DNA of 64,000 bases from Flavobacteriaceae bacterium (GTDB lineage Bacteria; Bacteroidota; Bacteroidia; Flavobacteriales; Flavobacteriaceae), in contig JAURRA010000005.1 of assembly GCA_030835825.1 (NCBI GenBank), positions 32,037-96,036 on the forward strand. Reading direction: 5' to 3'. Positions 25,022 through 34,105 of this stretch are shown here, in pieces (position 1 is the first letter of the stretch; each line of letters starts with the position of its first letter). The notes below the pieces were generated by a model. That model ran no database searches, was not told where the DNA came from, and saw only the letters and a list, made by a program, of their open reading frames with translations. The translations under genes were made by a program, and so were the position numbers.

Positions 25022-26359
25022 ATGAAACATCTTCTTTTTCTCCTACTTGGCTTATCGCTTTCCGCACAAGCGCAATTGATTTTACCCGAACGCCAGCGCG
25101 CCGAAGTAGTCGATCAAATTTTAAAAGAACGTTTCGAGGAGCTATTACCTGAACTCATGGATCGCACAGGAATTGACATGTGGGTGTTGATTTCTCGGGA
25201 ATATAATGAAGATCCTGTTTTAATAAATATGCTTCCAGCTACGTGGCTCAATGCTCGGAGAAGAACCATAATACTTTTTTATAGAAACGCTCAAGAAAAC
25301 ACTCTGGACAAACTGGCCGTAGCGCGTTACAATTTTGGTGAAAACATCCAATCTGCTTGGGACAAAGATCGACAACCCAACCAATGGTTGAGGCTCATGG
25401 AGTTGATAGAAGAGCGCAATCCAAAATCCATTGGGTTGAACTTTTCAGATCATTTCAATATAGCCGATGGCCTAGATCATACTGACTTCAAGATGTTCAT
25501 GAACTATCTTCCCAAAAAATTTCAAAACAGAGTGGTTTCGGCTCAACCATTGGCTACTGCTTGGATTGAATCGCGAACTGAGCGTGAAATGGCCATTTAC
25601 TCCCATCTGGTCAATATTACTCACGACATCATAGCCGAAGCCTTTTCAGAAAACGTGATTACCCCCGGTATCACAACTACCACCGATGTGGAATGGTGGA
25701 TGCGTGACAAGGTTACTAGGCTTGGTCTAGAAACGTGGTTCCATCCCTCTGTTGATATCCAGCGCTCCCATGAAGTTGTGGGAGATCACCTCTATGCCTT
25801 TTCGAATAGACCACAAGAAAACGTCATTCTACCCGGAGATTTGGTTCATTGCGATTTCGGAATCACCTACTTACGTCTCAACACCGATTGTCAAGAACTG
25901 GTCTATGTGCTCAAACCTTTTGAAACTAAAGCCCCTGAGTTTTTAACCCAAGCATTAGCCAAAGGCAACCGACTACAAGACTTGCTAACAGAGAATTTTA
26001 GACTGGGAGACTCTGGAAATAATATCCTCAGGAACACTCTAGATCAAGCCAAGGCCGAAGGGCTACGCCCTTCAGTATATACCCACCCCCTTGGAAGCTA
26101 CGGACATTCTTCAGGGCCAACAATTGGCATGTGGGATGCGCAAGACGGTGTTCCGGAAAATGGAGACTATCCCTTATACCTCAATACTGTTTATGCTATT
26201 GAACTGAACACCACTGTTTATATTGAGGCATGGCAAAGAGACATCAGGATTATGCTTGAAGAAGCCGGTTTTTTTGGCAAAGACGGTTTCCGCTATGTCA
26301 GTGGCCGGCAAACTAACCTTTTAACCATACCAAGAACTCAAAACCACTTGGGCGAATAA
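25022..26359 (+). CDS. Exported M24-family metallopeptidase (aminopeptidase P/prolidase-like)
   Basis: A 445-residue pita-bread-fold peptidase. It has a signal peptide (MKHLLFLLLGLSLSAQAQ) and an N-terminal creatinase-like domain. The catalytic domain carries metal ligands in VHCDFGITYLRLNTDC (two Asp), HPLGSYGHSSG (His), YAIELNTTVY (Glu) and IMLEEAGFF (Glu). M24 enzymes of this type cleave X-Pro peptides; export suggests work in the periplasm. ATG 25022 is chosen because it starts a proper signal sequence. It is the first of three exported hydrolases spaced by 13-15 bp. The exact substrate is unknown. Confidence 0.87.
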   Translation: MKHLLFLLLGLSLSAQAQLILPERQRAEVVDQILKERFEELLPELMDRTGIDMWVLISREYNEDPVLINMLPATWLNARRRTIILFYRNAQENTLDKLAVARYNFGENIQSAWDKDRQPNQWLRLMELIEERNPKSIGLNFSDHFNIADGLDHTDFKMFMNYLPKKFQNRVVSAQPLATAWIESRTEREMAIYSHLVNITHDIIAEAFSENVITPGITTTTDVEWWMRDKVTRLGLETWFHPSVDIQRSHEVVGDHLYAFSNRPQENVILPGDLVHCDFGITYLRLNTDCQELVYVLKPFETKAPEFLTQALAKGNRLQDLLTENFRLGDSGNNILRNTLDQAKAEGLRPSVYTHPLGSYGHSSGPTIGMWDAQDGVPENGDYPLYLNTVYAIELNTTVYIEAWQRDIRIMLEEAGFFGKDGFRYVSGRQTNLLTIPRTQNHLGE

Positions 26360-26374
26360 TTAATATTATTTACA

Positions 26375-28774
26375 ATGACTAGATTCTTTTTACTTTCTAT
26401 TGCTTTGTTTTCGCAACTCAGCACAGCACAACCCGACCTCAGTAAAGCCAGTAAATCCTTCTCGGGCTACTTTGACTTCTATTATTTTGAAGATTCGGAC
26501 CAAATTTTTCTCGAAGTGGAAAAGCTCGGTGAAGAATTTTTATACGTCAACGCCCTAAGTCAAGGGCTTGGCAGTAACGACATTGGTTTAGACAGGGGTC
26601 AGCTGGGCGCTACGCAAGTCGTTTTTTTCCAGAAAGCAGGAAACAAATTGATGTTGATTCAGCCCAATTTGGGCTTTAGGGCAAACACAGATAACGCTGC
26701 GGAAAAAAAATCAGTTCGCGAAGCCTTTGCCAAATCAGTTTTATTTGGATTCCCTATCGTGACTAAAACTGCCAAAGGTTATTTGATTGACCTCACTCCT
26801 TTCATAATGCAAGACAGTCATGGTGTCACAGGTCGCTTGAAGGGATCTGGGCAAGGAAATTATAGCTTAGACAAAAGTCGCTCTGCGCTGGCTATAGATC
26901 AAACAAAGGCCTTCCCAAAAAATGTAGAGTTTGACGCTATGCTGACATTTAGTGGCAACGGAACAGGACGCAACATACGGTCAGTGGCACCCAATTCTGA
27001 CTTTGTCACCGCCTATCAACATCATTCGTTTATTGAACTTCCCGACAACCAGTTTGAACTGCGCGACTATGATCCGAGAAGTGGCAGCTATCCTTTTTCG
27101 TACATGGATTATGCCACGCCTGTGAATCAATCCATTACAAAACGTTACACTACCCGCCATCGATTAGAGAAGAAATTTCCTGATCAAGCGATGAGCGAAG
27201 CCGTTGACCCCATTATTTACTACCTCGACCCCGGAACGCCTGAGCCCGTCCGCTCGGCGCTTCTCGAAGGAGCTAGTTGGTGGAACCAAGCTTTCGAAGC
27301 CGCTGGATTTATCAATGCCTTTCAGGTAAAAATGTTGCCCGAAGACGCTGATCCTTTAGATATTCGATACAACGTGATTCAATGGGTGCACCGCTCTACC
27401 AGAGGCTGGAGTTATGGCGCGAGTGTGGCCGACCCGAGAACAGGAGAAATCATTAAGGGGCACGTGAGTTTGGGTAGTCTGAGAATACGGCAAGATTATT
27501 TAATTGCCCAAGGCTTGTCTAAAGCCCCCTTTGCTGAAAACGGTGATGGAGATAGCGCTATGATGGCCTTAGCCTTGGCCCGCATTCGTCAACTTTCAGC
27601 GCACGAAGTAGGACATACGCTTGGATTTCAACACAATTTTGCAGCCAGTGCGAATAATCGCGCGTCAGTCATGGACTATCCCCATCCTTTGATTTCTCTT
27701 AAAAATGATAACATAGTTTTCGACGACGCCTATGCTATAGGCATTGGCGCGTGGGACATCGCAACTGTTATTTATTCTTACTCGGATTTTCCCGATGGGA
27801 CAGACGAGACCAAAGCCCTGAATAACATCCTCAACAAAGCCTATGGGAATGGGTTGAGATACATTTCAGATAGCGATGCAAGAGCTTCAGGCGGGGCACA
27901 TCCCTATGCTCATTTGTGGGATGGCGGCAGGTCGGCCTCAGAGGAATTAGACCGGGTTATGGCCGTTAGAAAAAAAGCCATTGAGCAGTTTTCCTTAGAT
28001 AATATTAAGGATGGAGAAGCTGTTTCCGTTCTTGAAGATGTATTTGCCCCCATTTATTTTTTTCATAGATATCAGGCAGAAGCCGCTTCTAAATTAATAG
28101 GTGGTGTTGAATACAATTATGCCACCAAAGAGGATTTACAATCACCAAGACCCGTCAGTGCAAAAGAACAGCGATTGGCATTGTCGGCCATTTTAAAGAC
28201 TCTCCAAGCGAGTGAACTGGCTATTCCCAAAGCTCAATTGGAGTTGTTTCCGCCAAGATCTCCTGGATATGGCCGAACACGCGAAAGTTTTAAAAGCCAG
28301 CTTGGCCCTATTTTTGACCCAATGGGAGCAGCAGCAACAGCAGCCGATTTTACCTTGAACTTCTTGTTTCATCCCGAAAGAGCTTCTCGATTGGTCCTTC
28401 AAAAAGCCCAAGATTCAAACCAATTAGATGTCTCCGAAATGACCAACTTAACACTAGATCATATTAAAAACACCACCTATTCAGACCCCTATTCGCAAGA
28501 AGTTCAAAACAGTATTAATGCTCAAATATTGAGTCATTTATTTGCTTTGAGTCAAAACGATCAGGCTTATCCTCAGGTAGGAATGTCTGTAATGTCAGCG
28601 TTGCAAAACTTCAGATCAGAAATGGCAAAGAGCAAAAAAAGATCTTCAGAGCAACAATTTATTCTGACATTGCTCGATCGGTTTTTTAGTAATCCAACCG
28701 CTTTCAAGCCAGTTGAAAGTCCTAACATTCCCGATGGGTCTCCCATAGGTAGTGACTGGTGCAGTTATCATTAA
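26375..28774 (+). CDS. Exported zinc-dependent metalloprotease (metzincin motif, DUF5117/DUF4953-type)
   Basis: A 799-residue exported protein with a signal peptide (residues 1-18, cleavage near STAQ). The zinc site HEVGHTLGFQH (His410, Glu411, His414, Gly417, His420) has the metzincin form HExxHxxGxxH, and SVMDYPHP 20 residues on supplies the Met-turn. The N-terminal half, with the SGYFDFYYFEDSDQIFLEV start, resembles the DUF5117/5118 proteins that accompany this peptidase domain in Bacteroidota. Substrates are not known. It follows the M24 gene by 15 bp and precedes the amidohydrolase by 13 bp, so a shared transcript is likely. Confidence 0.85.
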   Translation: MTRFFLLSIALFSQLSTAQPDLSKASKSFSGYFDFYYFEDSDQIFLEVEKLGEEFLYVNALSQGLGSNDIGLDRGQLGATQVVFFQKAGNKLMLIQPNLGFRANTDNAAEKKSVREAFAKSVLFGFPIVTKTAKGYLIDLTPFIMQDSHGVTGRLKGSGQGNYSLDKSRSALAIDQTKAFPKNVEFDAMLTFSGNGTGRNIRSVAPNSDFVTAYQHHSFIELPDNQFELRDYDPRSGSYPFSYMDYATPVNQSITKRYTTRHRLEKKFPDQAMSEAVDPIIYYLDPGTPEPVRSALLEGASWWNQAFEAAGFINAFQVKMLPEDADPLDIRYNVIQWVHRSTRGWSYGASVADPRTGEIIKGHVSLGSLRIRQDYLIAQGLSKAPFAENGDGDSAMMALALARIRQLSAHEVGHTLGFQHNFAASANNRASVMDYPHPLISLKNDNIVFDDAYAIGIGAWDIATVIYSYSDFPDGTDETKALNNILNKAYGNGLRYISDSDARASGGAHPYAHLWDGGRSASEELDRVMAVRKKAIEQFSLDNIKDGEAVSVLEDVFAPIYFFHRYQAEAASKLIGGVEYNYATKEDLQSPRPVSAKEQRLALSAILKTLQASELAIPKAQLELFPPRSPGYGRTRESFKSQLGPIFDPMGAAATAADFTLNFLFHPERASRLVLQKAQDSNQLDVSEMTNLTLDHIKNTTYSDPYSQEVQNSINAQILSHLFALSQNDQAYPQVGMSVMSALQNFRSEMAKSKKRSSEQQFILTLLDRFFSNPTAFKPVESPNIPDGSPIGSDWCSYH

Positions 28775-28787
28775 TCCAACAGCAATC

Positions 28788-30371
28788 ATGAAACAAATCA
28801 AGTTATTAGTACTCACAATAGTTATTTCTTTAGGGGCACAAGCTCAAGAAAATTATTTGGGTGATGGCCCATACAATCAGTTAATCATTAGAGGGGTTAC
28901 CTTAATCAATGGCGATGGGTCGCCGCCTCGAGGGCCTGTTGATATTGTCGTTGAAAACAATATCATCAAGCAAATACAAGTTGTGGGATACCCAGGAGTA
29001 CCAGTCAAGGAGGCGTATCGTCCAAAGCTCAACGAGGGCGGCAGAGAATTAGATGCCAATGGCATGTATCTATTGCCAGGCTTCGTTGATATGCATGGAC
29101 ATATTGGCGGCAGGGCCCAAGGTGCGGAATGGGATTATGTGTTTAAATTATGGATGGCTCATGGGGTGACTACTGTAAGAGAGCCTAGCGGTAGAGGAAT
29201 AGACTATACCCTTGACCTCAAAGAGCGTTCGGCCAACAATAGCATCGTAGCGCCACGGATTTTTTCCTACACGGCCTTTGGCCAAACCTCCAAACAATTT
29301 AACCCCTTTAATGACGCGCCCATTTCAACCCCTGAAATGGCCAGAACTTGGGTTAAAGCCAACGCCAAAAGAGGCGCCGATGGCATCAAGTTTTTTGGCG
29401 CAGAGCCCGACATTATGGCTGCTGCATTGGACGAAAATAAAAAATTAGGATTAGGATCAGCATGTCATCATGCGCAGCTTAGTGTGGCGCGATGGAATGT
29501 CCTGCATTCTGCCCGAGCGGGCTTGACCAGCATGGAGCATTGGTATGGCCTGCCTGAAGCCTTGTTTGAAGATCGTACAGTTCAGGATTACCCATTGGAC
29601 TATAATTATCAAAATGAGCAAGACCGCTTTGAAGCGGCGGGAGAATTGTGGGCTCAGGCCGCCGAACCTTACTCTGATCACTGGAATGCCGTAATGAATG
29701 AGCTATTGGAATTGGACTTTACTCTTGACCCCACTTTTAATATTTATGACGCCAATCGAGATTTGCAACGCACTCGCAGAGCAGAGTGGCACGAAGACTA
29801 TACACTCCCCTCCTTGTGGAAATTCTTTGAACCTAGCAAAATCTCTCATGGCAGTTATTGGCATTATTGGGGAACCGAACAAGAAGTCGCTTGGAAAAAG
29901 AATTTTCAATTGTGGATGACCTTTGTAAACGAATATAAAAATCGCGGCGGGAGGGTCACAACTGGGTCAGACTCGGGTTACATTTATCAACTCTATGGCT
30001 TTGCCTATATCCGAGAGCTGGAATTGCTTCGCGAAGCTGGATTTCATCCCTTGGAAGTAATCCGCTCGGCAACGCTCAACGGCGCCGAAGCTCTGAAAAT
30101 TGATGACCAAATTGGCAGTGTTCAAATCGGTAAACTGGCCGATTTTGTCATTGTCGAAGAAAATCCTCTGGTCAATTTGAAATCTCTTTACGGTACAGGC
30201 GCCATCAAACTGACTGAAGACAATGAAATCGTTCGGGTAGGTGGTGTGAAATATACTATCAAAGACGGTATTATCTACGATGCCAAACGATTACTAGCTG
30301 AAGTAAAGACCATGGTAGATCAAGAGAAAGAAAAAGTGAACTGGGAATTGAAGCAACCAGGCGTTGAGTAG
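28788..30371 (+). CDS. Exported amidohydrolase-family enzyme
   Basis: A 527-residue TIM-barrel metal hydrolase with a signal peptide (ISLGAQAQ at about residue 20). The first metal site is HGH (His103, His105) in DMHGHIGG. Later ligands are the lysine in GIKFFGAEP, the histidines in CHHAQ and MEHWYGLP, and the Asp in TTGSDSGY. The small beta-domain closes with QIGKLADFVIVEENPL. Relatives include exported prolidases and imidazolonepropionase-like enzymes; with two peptidases directly upstream, cleavage of dipeptides or modified amino acids is a fair guess. ATG 28788 begins the signal sequence. Confidence 0.85.
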   Translation: MKQIKLLVLTIVISLGAQAQENYLGDGPYNQLIIRGVTLINGDGSPPRGPVDIVVENNIIKQIQVVGYPGVPVKEAYRPKLNEGGRELDANGMYLLPGFVDMHGHIGGRAQGAEWDYVFKLWMAHGVTTVREPSGRGIDYTLDLKERSANNSIVAPRIFSYTAFGQTSKQFNPFNDAPISTPEMARTWVKANAKRGADGIKFFGAEPDIMAAALDENKKLGLGSACHHAQLSVARWNVLHSARAGLTSMEHWYGLPEALFEDRTVQDYPLDYNYQNEQDRFEAAGELWAQAAEPYSDHWNAVMNELLELDFTLDPTFNIYDANRDLQRTRRAEWHEDYTLPSLWKFFEPSKISHGSYWHYWGTEQEVAWKKNFQLWMTFVNEYKNRGGRVTTGSDSGYIYQLYGFAYIRELELLREAGFHPLEVIRSATLNGAEALKIDDQIGSVQIGKLADFVIVEENPLVNLKSLYGTGAIKLTEDNEIVRVGGVKYTIKDGIIYDAKRLLAEVKTMVDQEKEKVNWELKQPGVE

Positions 30372-30410
30372 GTCGTTAATTTTCTGAAAAATACTAATCA
30401 TTGGTCATCG

Positions 30411-30833
30411 ATGGAATATAAAATATTAGATCAGAGTCACTTCAACGCCATGGTTGATTTGGCGCAGCAATTGAACCCCAACCTAGAAAGAAGTTTAATC
30501 GAAAAGAGACAGGCTGCCATGTTAGACTACGAGCATTACACTCCTTTCGGTTGTTTTTTAAACGGGGTTTTGGTCGGCATTACTGCGGGATGGACAACTA
30601 CGAGAATATACTCGGGCAAACAGTTAGAATTGGACAATGTCGTCATGGACTCATCATTGCGTGCTCAGGGTTTGGGCAAGGATTTTATGGCATGGATTGA
30701 AAACTGGAGTCGGAATAAGGGCTATGAGAGTATCGAGCTTAATTCTTATGTAGACAGTCCAAAAGCTCATAAATTTTATTTTAATCTAGGCTGTCGTATC
30801 GCTGGCTTTCATTTTATCAAAAAACTCGACTAA
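30411..30833 (+). CDS. GNAT-family N-acetyltransferase
   Basis: A 140-residue acetyltransferase of the GNAT fold. The acetyl-CoA binding loop is RAQGLGKDFMAWIE (motif A, about residues 83-96), preceded by the beta strand LELDNVVMD. NSYVDSPKAHKFYFNLGCR is the typical motif B tail. The substrate cannot be inferred. It stands 39 bp after the amidohydrolase and 34 bp before the CDGSH gene, on the same strand. Confidence 0.82.
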   Translation: MEYKILDQSHFNAMVDLAQQLNPNLERSLIEKRQAAMLDYEHYTPFGCFLNGVLVGITAGWTTTRIYSGKQLELDNVVMDSSLRAQGLGKDFMAWIENWSRNKGYESIELNSYVDSPKAHKFYFNLGCRIAGFHFIKKLD

Positions 30834-30867
30834 GAAATTGTACCTTTACGAAAACAAAGCGATACTC

Positions 30868-31053
30868 ATGGAAGAAAACACACAGCCAACCATTCAGGTT
30901 ACCAATAGCGGAAAAGTAGTTGTTACTAATGCCAAAGACGTCAACTTGTTAGATGGAGACGGAAACCCTATTCCAAAAAGAAACCGTTTTTCCTTGTGCA
31001 ACTGCGGCAAAACCTCAGACGGTCCTTTTTGCGATGGATCACACAATGGATAA
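30868..31053 (+). CDS. CDGSH iron-sulfur domain protein
   Basis: A 61-residue protein ending in a mitoNEET-type 2Fe-2S site: CNCGKTSDGPFCDGSH, three cysteines and one histidine in the right spacing. The N-terminal half (TIQVTNSGKVVVTNAKDVNL) is a short beta strand region common in bacterial single-CDGSH proteins. The role is probably electron or Fe-S transfer; it is unproven. ATG 30868 is used because a TTG ten codons earlier adds unrelated residues and lies in a promoter-like stretch (TACCTTTA). Confidence 0.88.
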   Translation: MEENTQPTIQVTNSGKVVVTNAKDVNLLDGDGNPIPKRNRFSLCNCGKTSDGPFCDGSHNG

Positions 31054-31185
31054 TCCTGATTCTCGCCAATAGTCAGCACTCAAGATTTCGCTTATTTTAT
31101 TGACTTACCATCGCCTAAAACATTAATTGAAAACGCAACAATCTCTGATGCTGACTAGTTAAAAGCTTAGCGGTCATTGCCGTTT

Positions 31186-32337
31186 TTATATGTTTAAAAT
31201 GGTCTCTATCCAATCTTCCTTGGAGGGCCAATCTTGTGCTTTTATATTTTTTTGAAGTGCCTGATAATCGTTTTCCGAGAGGCTGAAAATTTGTTGCAAT
31301 TGTTCTTTCGAATTAGTGTTGTCAAAAAGATCCAGACAATAACCCGTTTGGCCTTGGTCTATCATTTCGCAAGAGCCTCCTGTGTGGTTAGCGATAACAG
31401 GAACGCCATAGGCGATAGCTTCTAAAATGACCGTGGCTAAAGGTTCGTTCCACAGGGAGGGAACTAACAAAAATTTAATTTTAGGAAAAACCCGCTCTGG
31501 AGCAGTTTGACCTAAATAGTTTATGGATGGGTGGGTATTGACCAAGGTCAAAAAGTCTTGAAAATATTGACCTTCACCAGAACCCGCAATCATCATGTTA
31601 ACCCCCAAAGATTCGAGTAAAGGAAGGTGCGCTTGAAGAAATTGAAGAATCCCTTTGTTTTCGGAAATCGCTCCTAAATAGCCTAAAGTAAACTCTGGGG
31701 CTTGTTTAGAACTCACTAAATCATTGTTGGCGACATTCTGTTTAGGATTGTATAAGACTTGGGTTGAGCTAAACTTTAGTTCACTTGTAATGCTGCTTTG
31801 GATTGCCTGGCTCACAAAAGCGGCCTCTACAGATTGACTGAACAGCTTGACCGGGGCCCTAAGCAATGCGCAGCTAGTACAAGTTTTCTCACAATTTCGG
31901 CCAGCCCTAAATCTAGAGGACTTGACGCATGTGTAATAATAGTCATGTGAGAATTGCACGTATTTGATTCCACAAACTCTTGAAGCTATCAATACATTAA
32001 ACCCAAAGTAGGTGATATTGTGTGCATAAATCACCTTTACTTTCTTGGCGGTGAACAAATAAATTAACTCCAACAACAAAATAGGATTGAATATATCCAA
32101 CAGATGATAAATCAATTTGACTAAAACACCCTTCTGGGTAATTTTATTAGGACTGCAAATATTGCCAAAAAATACCGGCAGAAATGAGCCGTTTCCATAT
32201 CGCGACTTTTTGTGAGTTAATATCAGTGGCTCATTGGTGGTACTGCGTAGTTCGTCAATGCATAGCTGAGCTATTTTCTCGGCACCACCCTTATATTGGG
32301 GCGGTAACATGGCGCTGATGATTAAGGTTCTAGACAT
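31186..32337 (-). CDS. Glycosyltransferase family 4 (GT-B) enzyme
   Basis: A 383-residue GT-B glycosyltransferase. The N-terminal loop is SAMLPPQYKGGAEKIAQ. The C-terminal nucleotide-sugar site has GYLGAISENKGILQF, then LLVPSLWNEPLATVILEAIAYGVPVIA with the EX7E glutamates. Donor and acceptor are unknown; it probably adds one sugar to a lipid-linked oligosaccharide at the inner membrane. FSHDYYYTCVKS followed by CEKTCTSC resembles the Cys-rich insert of some O-antigen glycosyltransferases. It overlaps the end of the flippase gene by 8 bp, so the two work together. Confidence 0.88.
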   Translation of the reverse strand: MSRTLIISAMLPPQYKGGAEKIAQLCIDELRSTTNEPLILTHKKSRYGNGSFLPVFFGNICSPNKITQKGVLVKLIYHLLDIFNPILLLELIYLFTAKKVKVIYAHNITYFGFNVLIASRVCGIKYVQFSHDYYYTCVKSSRFRAGRNCEKTCTSCALLRAPVKLFSQSVEAAFVSQAIQSSITSELKFSSTQVLYNPKQNVANNDLVSSKQAPEFTLGYLGAISENKGILQFLQAHLPLLESLGVNMMIAGSGEGQYFQDFLTLVNTHPSINYLGQTAPERVFPKIKFLLVPSLWNEPLATVILEAIAYGVPVIANHTGGSCEMIDQGQTGYCLDLFDNTNSKEQLQQIFSLSENDYQALQKNIKAQDWPSKEDWIETILNI

Positions 32338-33553
32338 TCTTAAACTTTGACACCGTGTAAATTACATAAATTGCCAAAAGTAATTCATACATTAAATAGG
32401 CATAAACAACTGCTTCTGTCATTTTCGTGCCTTGTCTTAAAACAAAAACTGCCGACAAAAAGAGTATGATAAACATATAGAGGGTCTTTGTGTACTGATG
32501 TTTTTTTGATGAAAAAAGCAAAGAGCCATTCCCCAAAAACTCAGTACAAGCATAAAGTGGCCAGGCAAAAATCAACAAACTAAACAACGATACAGCACTG
32601 TATTTGTCAATCATAAATACCTCTGCGATAAAGTCTTGAAAATAGGTTATTGCTAACGCTACGCTGATGGAAATGATGATGAAAGTATACAGTTGCTTTT
32701 TGTGGATTGGGGACACCTTATTGAAAATCGTTTGCGGAATCAATGACTGGTTGGCCGATGTCATGATCAATCTGAAAAGACGAAATATTTTTTCATACAG
32801 TTCAAAGGCTATGATATTGGCAGGTCCAAAGAAAGTTGCACTTAATAATTTCGACAATTTCAATGGAAGGTCAACGGCGTCAATAGTTAAAAAGCCATGA
32901 GCTGCTGAACGAATATCTGACCACATATCAGCTGTTTTTATGGCTTGAAAGCAAAACCCCTTTTTAGTCATGATGTAAATCCAAGCCACAATGACAGAAA
33001 GCCCACTGCTAATCGAAATAATGGTCAATGCATCAAGAATTTCAGGCTGAAAATAAAGTAAATAGACAATGATAAAAGACTTTGGAAGCGCATTGAAAAG
33101 CAAGTTTTTTGAATTGTCCCCGATGCCATTGAAAAACCAATAAGGGAAAAAGGCTTCATAAAAAATGGGCAAAAACCCAATAGTAATAAGATAAGTGCTA
33201 TTGACCTGAGGAAATAACATCAACACAACCACTAAATAGACACTTAAAGCTATAGCAAGCAAAATCAATTTAATGGCAATCACCCGACTCAAGTATTCGT
33301 CTCTTGATTTTCGGTCGTCCAATCGTGTTGCTATTTGCTTGGTCGCTGAAAAATGGTGGCCGAAGTTCACTAAAATAGCCAATAATCCAACCACGGACAG
33401 CAAGCTGATATAAGCCGCAAAAGTTTTGGTGTCGCCGAGAGAATTGCAATAATAAAAGGTAATAAAACCATAGGCTGCATTAAAAACATTAGCTCCAATT
33501 AAGAACAAGGTGTTGAGAGAAGTAATGGAAACTAAATTAAAACTGGTTTTCAA
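32330..33553 (-). CDS. Wzx-like oligosaccharide flippase (MOP superfamily)
   Basis: A 407-residue polytopic membrane protein with about 12 hydrophobic segments and short charged loops (for example SATKQIATRLDDRKSRDEY). The layout and the N-terminal LNTLFLIGANVFNAAYGFI helix fit polysaccharide flippases of the Wzx/MATE-like superfamily, which move lipid-linked repeat units across the inner membrane. The start is TTG at 33553; no ATG lies in frame until well inside the protein. The paired glycosyltransferase is the only other polysaccharide gene here, which is unusual. Confidence 0.82.
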   Translation of the reverse strand: MKTSFNLVSITSLNTLFLIGANVFNAAYGFITFYYCNSLGDTKTFAAYISLLSVVGLLAILVNFGHHFSATKQIATRLDDRKSRDEYLSRVIAIKLILLAIALSVYLVVVLMLFPQVNSTYLITIGFLPIFYEAFFPYWFFNGIGDNSKNLLFNALPKSFIIVYLLYFQPEILDALTIISISSGLSVIVAWIYIMTKKGFCFQAIKTADMWSDIRSAAHGFLTIDAVDLPLKLSKLLSATFFGPANIIAFELYEKIFRLFRLIMTSANQSLIPQTIFNKVSPIHKKQLYTFIIISISVALAITYFQDFIAEVFMIDKYSAVSLFSLLIFAWPLYACTEFLGNGSLLFSSKKHQYTKTLYMFIILFLSAVFVLRQGTKMTEAVVYAYLMYELLLAIYVIYTVSKFKNV

Positions 33554-33807
33554 GCTAGGTTGTTCAAATGGTAATGACGATCAATTTTACTGAAAGCAAA
33601 ACTAGGTCATTAAAGACAAACCATTGCTTGTAAAACGACTATTGTTAGTTGTTAAGTGATAACGACAAAAGCCCGTCAACATTGTAAGGGGACCTTTAAA
33701 TAGCAAATGACGACGACGCTATTGCCTTTGAAAAGTGAGGTAGTCGGTTCCACCATTGCCTCCGCTGACATCAATCAGCTCAATGAGAGCGCTAACAAAC
33801 ACTAAAC

Positions 33808-33842
33808 TTGTCACTCTATTTGTCACTCTATTTGTCACTCTT
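33808..33842. repeat. Three tandem copies of a 12-bp unit
   Basis: TTTGTCACTCTA occurs three times head to tail; the first lacks one T and the last ends in T rather than A. It is non-coding and lies between the flippase gene and the tRNA-Met terminator. Confidence 0.85.
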
Positions 33843-33856
33843 TTGTAATGTGGAAC

Positions 33857-33901
33857 AAAAAAAGAACCCTAACTCACTGATTAACAGATTATTAGGGTTC
33901 T
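33857..33901 (-). terminator. Rho-independent terminator of tRNA-Met
   Basis: Arms AGAACCCTAA (33863-33872) and TTAGGGTTCT (33892-33901) pair across a 19-base loop. On the minus strand the stem is followed by a run of seven T (the A-run at 33857-33863), so it ends transcription coming from the tRNA. Confidence 0.85.
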
Positions 33902-33908
33902 CTTTGGG

Positions 33909-33982
33909 TGGTCCCACCTGGGCTCGAACCAGGGACCACTTGATTATGAGTCAAGTGCTCTAACCAACTGAGCTATAGGACC
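33909..33982 (-). tRNA. tRNA-Met (anticodon CAT)
   Basis: A 74-base cloverleaf on the minus strand: acceptor GGTCCTA/TGGGACC, D stem GCTC/GAGC, anticodon stem CTTGA/TCAAG with loop CTCATAA, T stem CCTGG/CCAGG with TTCGAGC loop, discriminator A. The first base pair is G-C, so it is not the initiator. CAT also occurs in tRNA-Ile2, whose first base is modified to lysidine; elongator Met is my preferred reading. CCA is not encoded. Confidence 0.9.
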
Positions 33983-34105
33983 ATTTTGAGGGGCAATATT
34001 AAGATATAATTTTCTGCCGCACAAGCATTATCAACACTTGTCAATTCAGATCCATTAACTAATCCTATTCCTAAAAACAGCAAAGGCTCAGTGGGCCAAC
34101 AAAAA

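Larger units (their letters stand above)
33554..33908. other. 355-bp non-coding stretch between flippase and tRNA-Met
   Basis: No coding frame I can support. It holds the tRNA-Met terminator at its right end (33857-33901) and a 12-bp tandem repeat (33808-33842). The rest shows no recognisable gene remnants; the left 80 bp presumably carries the promoter of the flippase-glycosyltransferase pair. Confidence 0.5.

Noticed and set aside
31071..31156. Inverted copies of AGTCAGCA/TGCTGACT 70 bases apart before the glycosyltransferase
   Set aside because: Eight bases with such a long loop can occur by chance, and there is no T-run or target-site duplication to make it a terminator or element end.
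31054..33982. A tRNA-Met 3' end duplication that would mark an integrated island
   Set aside because: I compared the 3' part of the tRNA with 31054-31185 and found no second copy, so integration at the tRNA is not supported by an att pair.
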